Assembly: GCA_944319935.1 (NCBI GenBank)
Contig: CALUFM010000015.1
Location: 1-53,288 of the forward strand
From: an uncultured Prevotella sp.
Lineage (GTDB): Bacteria; Bacteroidota; Bacteroidia; Bacteroidales; Bacteroidaceae
Reading direction: 5' to 3'
Length of the DNA: 53,288 bases
The notes below the pieces were generated by a model. The model saw only the letters and a program-made list of their open reading frames with translations, was not told the DNA's origin and made no database searches. Shown here in pieces: positions 49,452-53,288 of the stretch (the stretch's first letter is position 1; each line of letters opens with the position of its first letter). A program made the translations under genes and the position numbers.

Positions 49452-52400
49452 TTAGAATGTCACATTAATACCTCCCACAAACGTACGGCTCTTCGGATAA
49501 GCTGCATAATCTATGCCAGGGCACATCGGGTTTTTCTTGCTGCTGGTGTCAACTTCCGGGTCGTAACCGTCATAGCCTGTGATGCAGAAGAGATTATAGC
49601 CTGTAAAGTATATGCGGATATTCTCGATGTTAATGGCGCGTGTCCACTTCTTGGGCAGGGTGTAACCAACGGTGATGTTCTGTACACGCAAGAAAGAAGC
49701 GTCCTCAACAGCGTAATCGATGAGATACATCTTGCTTACGCCGGCAGGGTTGTACATCGCCTTGCCTTGGTTGATTTCATTCAAGCGTTGCATAACCTGG
49801 TCAACGCCGCCGTAAGAAGTTATCGTGGCATCAGACGGACGTCCAAGGTTGAGTCCTGTCTCCGGGTCAATCCAAGTGTAGCGGTTGTTGACGTTGAAGT
49901 CGGCTACGAGGTTGTAGTTGCGGCTCGAACCAGCATAGAACGAGTTGGCAAGCTTGGTTCCGTTGACCAACTTGTTGCCGAGAGAGTAGTTGAAGAACAC
50001 GTTGAAATCGAAATTGCCAAGACGGCCGTCAATGCCGAAACCACCACTCGTTGTAGGCACGGTGTTACCAAGACGCTGCTTGATGGGGTCGCCGTTCTCG
50101 TCAACCTGGAGCTTGATTACGCCAGGATACAAGCCGCCGAACATCGTGTAGCTGTTGTCCTTCAGACCTTCACGCAGACTCCATGTCCCGTTTGCGGAAA
50201 GCACGAGGTCGCCTTCGCCCGTAGCAGGGTTGTAAGCCGTGTAATATCCGTTTGTCTTGTAGCCCCAAAGCTCGCCGAGACGGCCACCGACCTCTACGCG
50301 GAAGTCCTCGTACTGCTCAAGGGTCTTTCCGCTCCAGTTTGAGCTTTGCCACGGGCTGCTCGCGTTCAGTTCCTCAATCTTGCCACGGTTGTAAGCTATG
50401 TTGAAGTTGAAATTCAAGCCGAAGTTCTTCTTGTCAACAAGCACAGCGTTGAGGGCGAACTCGACACCCTTGTTTGATGTCTTTCCGTAGTTCTGGTACT
50501 GGTACTCATAACCTGTGTTCGACGGGATGTCAACCTGCATGAGCAAGTCTTTCGTCGTATTCCAATAGAAGTCCAAAGTACCGCTGATGCGGTTGTTCCA
50601 GAAGCCGTAGTCGATACCGATGTTACGTGTGATGGTCGTCTCCCATTTCAGGTCAGGATTGTACAGGTACTTTCCATGCTGGAGGAGCGACGGCGTTGTC
50701 ATGCCAGAGTTGCCGTTGTTCCATTCAGGGAACTTAGCGTCCTTCAGTTCAGGCATCGAGTAAACCGGATATATTAGGCCGCTGTTGATACGGTTGTTAC
50801 CAGCCATACCGAAGCTGAGACGCAGCTTCAAATTCGAGAGCCAGTCCTGAGTGCCTTTCATGAAGCCTTCCTCAGATATACGCCAAGCCAAGGCGAGAGA
50901 GGGGAAATAGCCCCAACGGTTGTTCTTACCGAACTTGCTTGAGCCGTCGGCACGCAGGGTGAACGTAGCCAGGTACTTGTCGGCCATGGTGTAATTGATA
51001 CGGCCGAAGAATGAGAAGATGTTGTCCTGAGCCTCTATGTTGCCGGTGTTCGGCAGTGCCGTACCGGCGGCCGTGTTGGCCAGAACCTCGTCTACCGTCA
51101 TTGATGTGGGGAATGCCACAGAGATGTTGGTGCGCGTGATGTCCTGTGAGCTGCTCCATTCCTGGCCGACAAGCACGTTCAAATGGTCGCGGCCTCCGAA
51201 GAGCTTGTTGTTGTCGTATGTCACGGTATTCGAGTTACGCCAGTTCTTGTTCTCCACACGCTCGAAAAGAGCCTGGGGCTGACCGTTGTAACCATACTTG
51301 GAGTTGGTGACGGCACGTGTGGCCCAAACCTGGTCAACCTTGTTGTATTTCCAGCCGTAACCGAATTCGGTACGGAACGTAAGGCCCTTTACCGGTTTCC
51401 AGTTCAAGGCTACGTTGTAGTTCTGAGAGAAACGCTCTTGATACTTGTACGTGTCGGTGAGACGCTCCAGCGGGTTACGGCGGGTGTTGGAGTCGTTGCT
51501 GTCATCGCTGTCGTCAATGCTTACCAACGGTTCAACAGGATTCCATTTCACGGTGTTCGCGACGATAGAGTTGGCGGCGTTGCTCTCGTTGGTGTCGGCA
51601 CCGCCGTTGAGTCCGTTCAGCTTGGTGAACGCCAGACGTCCCTGGAAGTCCAAAGTCAACCACTTGTTCAGCTTGGCGTTCAGCTTGGCGTTGACATTGT
51701 TCTTAGAGTAACCAGAGCCCTTCATGATGCTTTCCTCGTCGTTGTGAGCGAAGCCGATGTTGTACTTCAGCTCCTTCGAGCCACCGTTCACGTTGACGTT
51801 GTACTGCTTCTGCAAGCCAGTGCGGCCGAATATCTCGTCCTGATAGTCAACACCGTCAACCGACTTCCAGATGTCGAGGTCGTCATAGTTGCCGTACGCC
51901 CCGTTGGCGTCAAGCTCATACTGGTAGTAAGCATAGTTGTAGGGGTCCATGGTCTTAACGAGCTTAGTCACCTTCTTCCAGCCGATGGAGCCGTTGAAGT
52001 TAACCTGGGTCTTGCCCTCGTGGCCGCTCTTGGTGGTCACGATGATGACACCGTTGGCACCGCGGGCACCGTAGATGGCCGTTGAAGAGGCGTCTTTCAG
52101 CACGTCGATGCTCTCGATTTCCGACGGTGAGATGTCGCTGATGCTCTCAACGGGGAAACCGTCAACCACGAAGAGCGGAGAGTTGTCCTGTGACAGAGAA
52201 CCGCCTCCACGCACGCGGATTTTCACATCTGCGTCAGGCGAGCCTTCGGTTGTGGTGATGTTCACACCCGCCATCCTACCGGTCAACGCCTCGCTGACGT
52301 TTGACACAGGCACTTGGCCGATGTCCTCCGCGCTGACAGATGTTACCGCGCCCGTAAGGTCGCGCTTCTTCACAACGCCGTAACCTATGACCACGAGGTC

Positions 52401-52712
52401 GTCCAAGGTGGTTGACTCGTCTTCCATGGTTACGTTGACTACAGTCCTGCCGGCTGGGTCGATGGTCTGCTGTTTCATACCGATGTATGAGAACTGCAAC
52501 TTGTTGTTGCCGGTCAACTTGATTGAGTAGTTTCCGTCAATGTCGGTCACCGTGGCGTTCTTGGTCCCGGCTTCCTGCACAGTCGCGCCGATGACGGCCT
52601 CGCCGCTGGCGTCCTTGACAGTACCCTTGACGGTCTGCGCTGACAGTCCGCCCACAATCAGCGTGAACAGCACTACAAGCGCAAGTCGAAAAGTTTTTAA
52701 TTTACCAGACAT
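49452..52712 (-). CDS. susC: SusC/RagA-family TonB-dependent outer-membrane transporter
   Basis: 1086 residues from MSGKLKTFRLALVVLFTLIV; the frame to 52832 extends into the leader. Signal peptide to GGLSAQ, then a carboxypeptidase-regulatory-like domain (TVKGTVKDASGEAVIGATVQEAGT...), the TonB-box region and SusC signature LDDLVVIGYGVVKKRDLTGAVTSV, plug domain with DVLKDASSTAIYGARGANGVIIVTTKSG near residue 220, and a 22-strand barrel ending RTFVGGINVTF with terminal Phe. It imports glycan fragments across the outer membrane using TonB energy. First gene of the pectin operon susC-susD-lipoprotein. Confidence 0.96.
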   Translation of the reverse strand: MSGKLKTFRLALVVLFTLIVGGLSAQTVKGTVKDASGEAVIGATVQEAGTKNATVTDIDGNYSIKLTGNNKLQFSYIGMKQQTIDPAGRTVVNVTMEDESTTLDDLVVIGYGVVKKRDLTGAVTSVSAEDIGQVPVSNVSEALTGRMAGVNITTTEGSPDADVKIRVRGGGSLSQDNSPLFVVDGFPVESISDISPSEIESIDVLKDASSTAIYGARGANGVIIVTTKSGHEGKTQVNFNGSIGWKKVTKLVKTMDPYNYAYYQYELDANGAYGNYDDLDIWKSVDGVDYQDEIFGRTGLQKQYNVNVNGGSKELKYNIGFAHNDEESIMKGSGYSKNNVNAKLNAKLNKWLTLDFQGRLAFTKLNGLNGGADTNESNAANSIVANTVKWNPVEPLVSIDDSDDSNDSNTRRNPLERLTDTYKYQERFSQNYNVALNWKPVKGLTFRTEFGYGWKYNKVDQVWATRAVTNSKYGYNGQPQALFERVENKNWRNSNTVTYDNNKLFGGRDHLNVLVGQEWSSSQDITRTNISVAFPTSMTVDEVLANTAAGTALPNTGNIEAQDNIFSFFGRINYTMADKYLATFTLRADGSSKFGKNNRWGYFPSLALAWRISEEGFMKGTQDWLSNLKLRLSFGMAGNNRINSGLIYPVYSMPELKDAKFPEWNNGNSGMTTPSLLQHGKYLYNPDLKWETTITRNIGIDYGFWNNRISGTLDFYWNTTKDLLMQVDIPSNTGYEYQYQNYGKTSNKGVEFALNAVLVDKKNFGLNFNFNIAYNRGKIEELNASSPWQSSNWSGKTLEQYEDFRVEVGGRLGELWGYKTNGYYTAYNPATGEGDLVLSANGTWSLREGLKDNSYTMFGGLYPGVIKLQVDENGDPIKQRLGNTVPTTSGGFGIDGRLGNFDFNVFFNYSLGNKLVNGTKLANSFYAGSSRNYNLVADFNVNNRYTWIDPETGLNLGRPSDATITSYGGVDQVMQRLNEINQGKAMYNPAGVSKMYLIDYAVEDASFLRVQNITVGYTLPKKWTRAINIENIRIYFTGYNLFCITGYDGYDPEVDTSSKKNPMCPGIDYAAYPKSRTFVGGINVTF

Positions 52713-52930
52713 AAAGTTACTAATTAAATTGATTAAAAATATGTTTCCATACAGTAATGTCAACGTAACGTTTTCATGAACAACATCCAGCCCATATACA
52801 TTATGGCCACGCTGCACATCAACCAACAGCATTGGAAGTCAGCAAGTTAGCATAAAATGTGATGATGGCGTCACAAGGGCGTCGCTTATTTTTTTGATAT
52901 TAGTTTTTAATAATTTGGTAATTTTTGTTG

Positions 52931-52959
52931 CAAAGGTAATTATTTTTTATGTTTTGCAA
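52931..52959 (-). promoter_or_regulatory. susC promoter, TTG-N18-TACCTTTG
   Basis: Minus strand TTG at 52957-52959, 18 bases, TACCTTTG at 52931-52938. The leader to the ATG at 52712 would be about 210 bases, long enough for post-transcriptional control. Confidence 0.65.
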
Positions 52960-53112
52960 AAGATTTTCATTCTTTTTTAATCAAAAATTTATGTTACATG
53001 TCTTTTTTCAAGGCGCACCCTCGGCCGGCCAGCCGCCATGCAGCCCCGGTAGCCGGTGGCGTCAGCAGGGGTCATCCGCAAACCTTTTGGATGGTACATA
53101 AAAGTCTATCCT

Positions 53113-53288
53113 GTCCCCGAAGGGGGCAAACTCCGCTTAACCGCAGGTGGAGTGAGCGCAGCGAACGTAACCTGCGGTAAGTCGAAACTACTCCAACCGT
53201 CCCCGAAGGGGGGGCGAATGGCGTGTTGGGTTATGCGGTGGCGGGTTCTTACGGTTATGCGGTATGTCCGTATACCCCAATAACCGTA
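53113..53288. repeat. Cluster of short direct and inverted repeats upstream of susC
   Basis: GTCCCCGAAGGGGG occurs at 53113 and again at 53199. Between them CCGCAGGT (53141-53148) pairs with ACCTGCGG (53170-53177). At the very end TACGGTTA (53250-53257) pairs with TAACCGTA (53281-53288), with GGTAT/ATACC nested inside. No gene is visible from 52960 to the end. Confidence 0.6.

Noticed and set aside
51183..52085. 300-residue plus-strand open frame opposite susC
   Set aside because: Val-rich antisense shadow of the SusC plug domain.

Overview
The window looks like a chromosomal segment of a Bacteroidales bacterium, most likely family Prevotellaceae. Support: the predicted promoters have the Bacteroidetes form (TTG, about 19-20 bases, TAnnTTTG); there is a SusC/SusD pair; several secreted proteins end in the Prevotella/Porphyromonas-type GKKxVxK tail; and a gliding-motility CHU_C protein, a PorT-like barrel and the class III ribonucleotide reductase pair nrdD/nrdG are present. 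No rRNA is visible. There is one tRNA, tRNA-Phe(GAA).

Layout. (1) 1-3,420 is an A+T-rich remnant of a mobile element: a frameshifted small gene, an excisionase-like helix-turn-helix protein, an AAA ATPase/DUF4143 protein and only the catalytic C-terminus of a tyrosine integrase. (2) 3,700-20,800 is core housekeeping: pepT, a CPA2 cation:proton antiporter, an LptD-like LPS assembly barrel, polyphosphate kinase and Ppx/GppA phosphatase, a small heat-shock protein, a TlpA-type thioredoxin-like protein, glmS, then fmt-mnmA and tRNA-Phe. (3) 21,000-30,800 holds a PorT-like barrel with a LysM/ligand-binding protein, a CHU_C secreted protein, uvrA, a flavodoxin lipoprotein, an OprO/P-type porin, a YjbQ protein and fabI. 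(4) 30,800-38,500 holds nrdG-nrdD next to a hemerythrin-LuxR regulator, a small secreted protein, rpe with a 43-codon gene in front, an ECF-type sigma factor, a DUF6359-like lipoprotein and a candidate small RNA. (5) 39,280-52,960 is a pectin utilisation locus: a pectin methylesterase (CE8), a pectate lyase (PL1), a beta-helix surface lipoprotein, SusD and SusC.

How the genes fit together. In the pectin locus SusC/SusD and the beta-helix lipoprotein would bind and import pectin fragments, the PL1 lyase would cut the backbone and the CE8 esterase would remove methyl esters; no regulator or intracellular hydrolase lies inside the window. ppk and ppx form a polyphosphate make/break pair. nrdDG supplies deoxynucleotides anaerobically and may be controlled by the adjacent di-iron regulator.

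Most unusual signal. Eight intergenic places carry short arrays of a 22-bp unit that is itself an imperfect palindrome (core AAAGGC N GCCTTT), three to six units each and in exact 22-bp register. None lies clearly inside a conserved gene and none matches a repeat class I can name. Other candidates for new biology are a roughly 75-nt small RNA with its own promoter and terminator (38,414-38,524), a 52-bp palindrome overlapping the hsp20 promoter, a 165-bp element with perfect 46-bp inverted arms, and repeated motifs in the nrdD leader. All calls come from reading the sequence; no database search was run.
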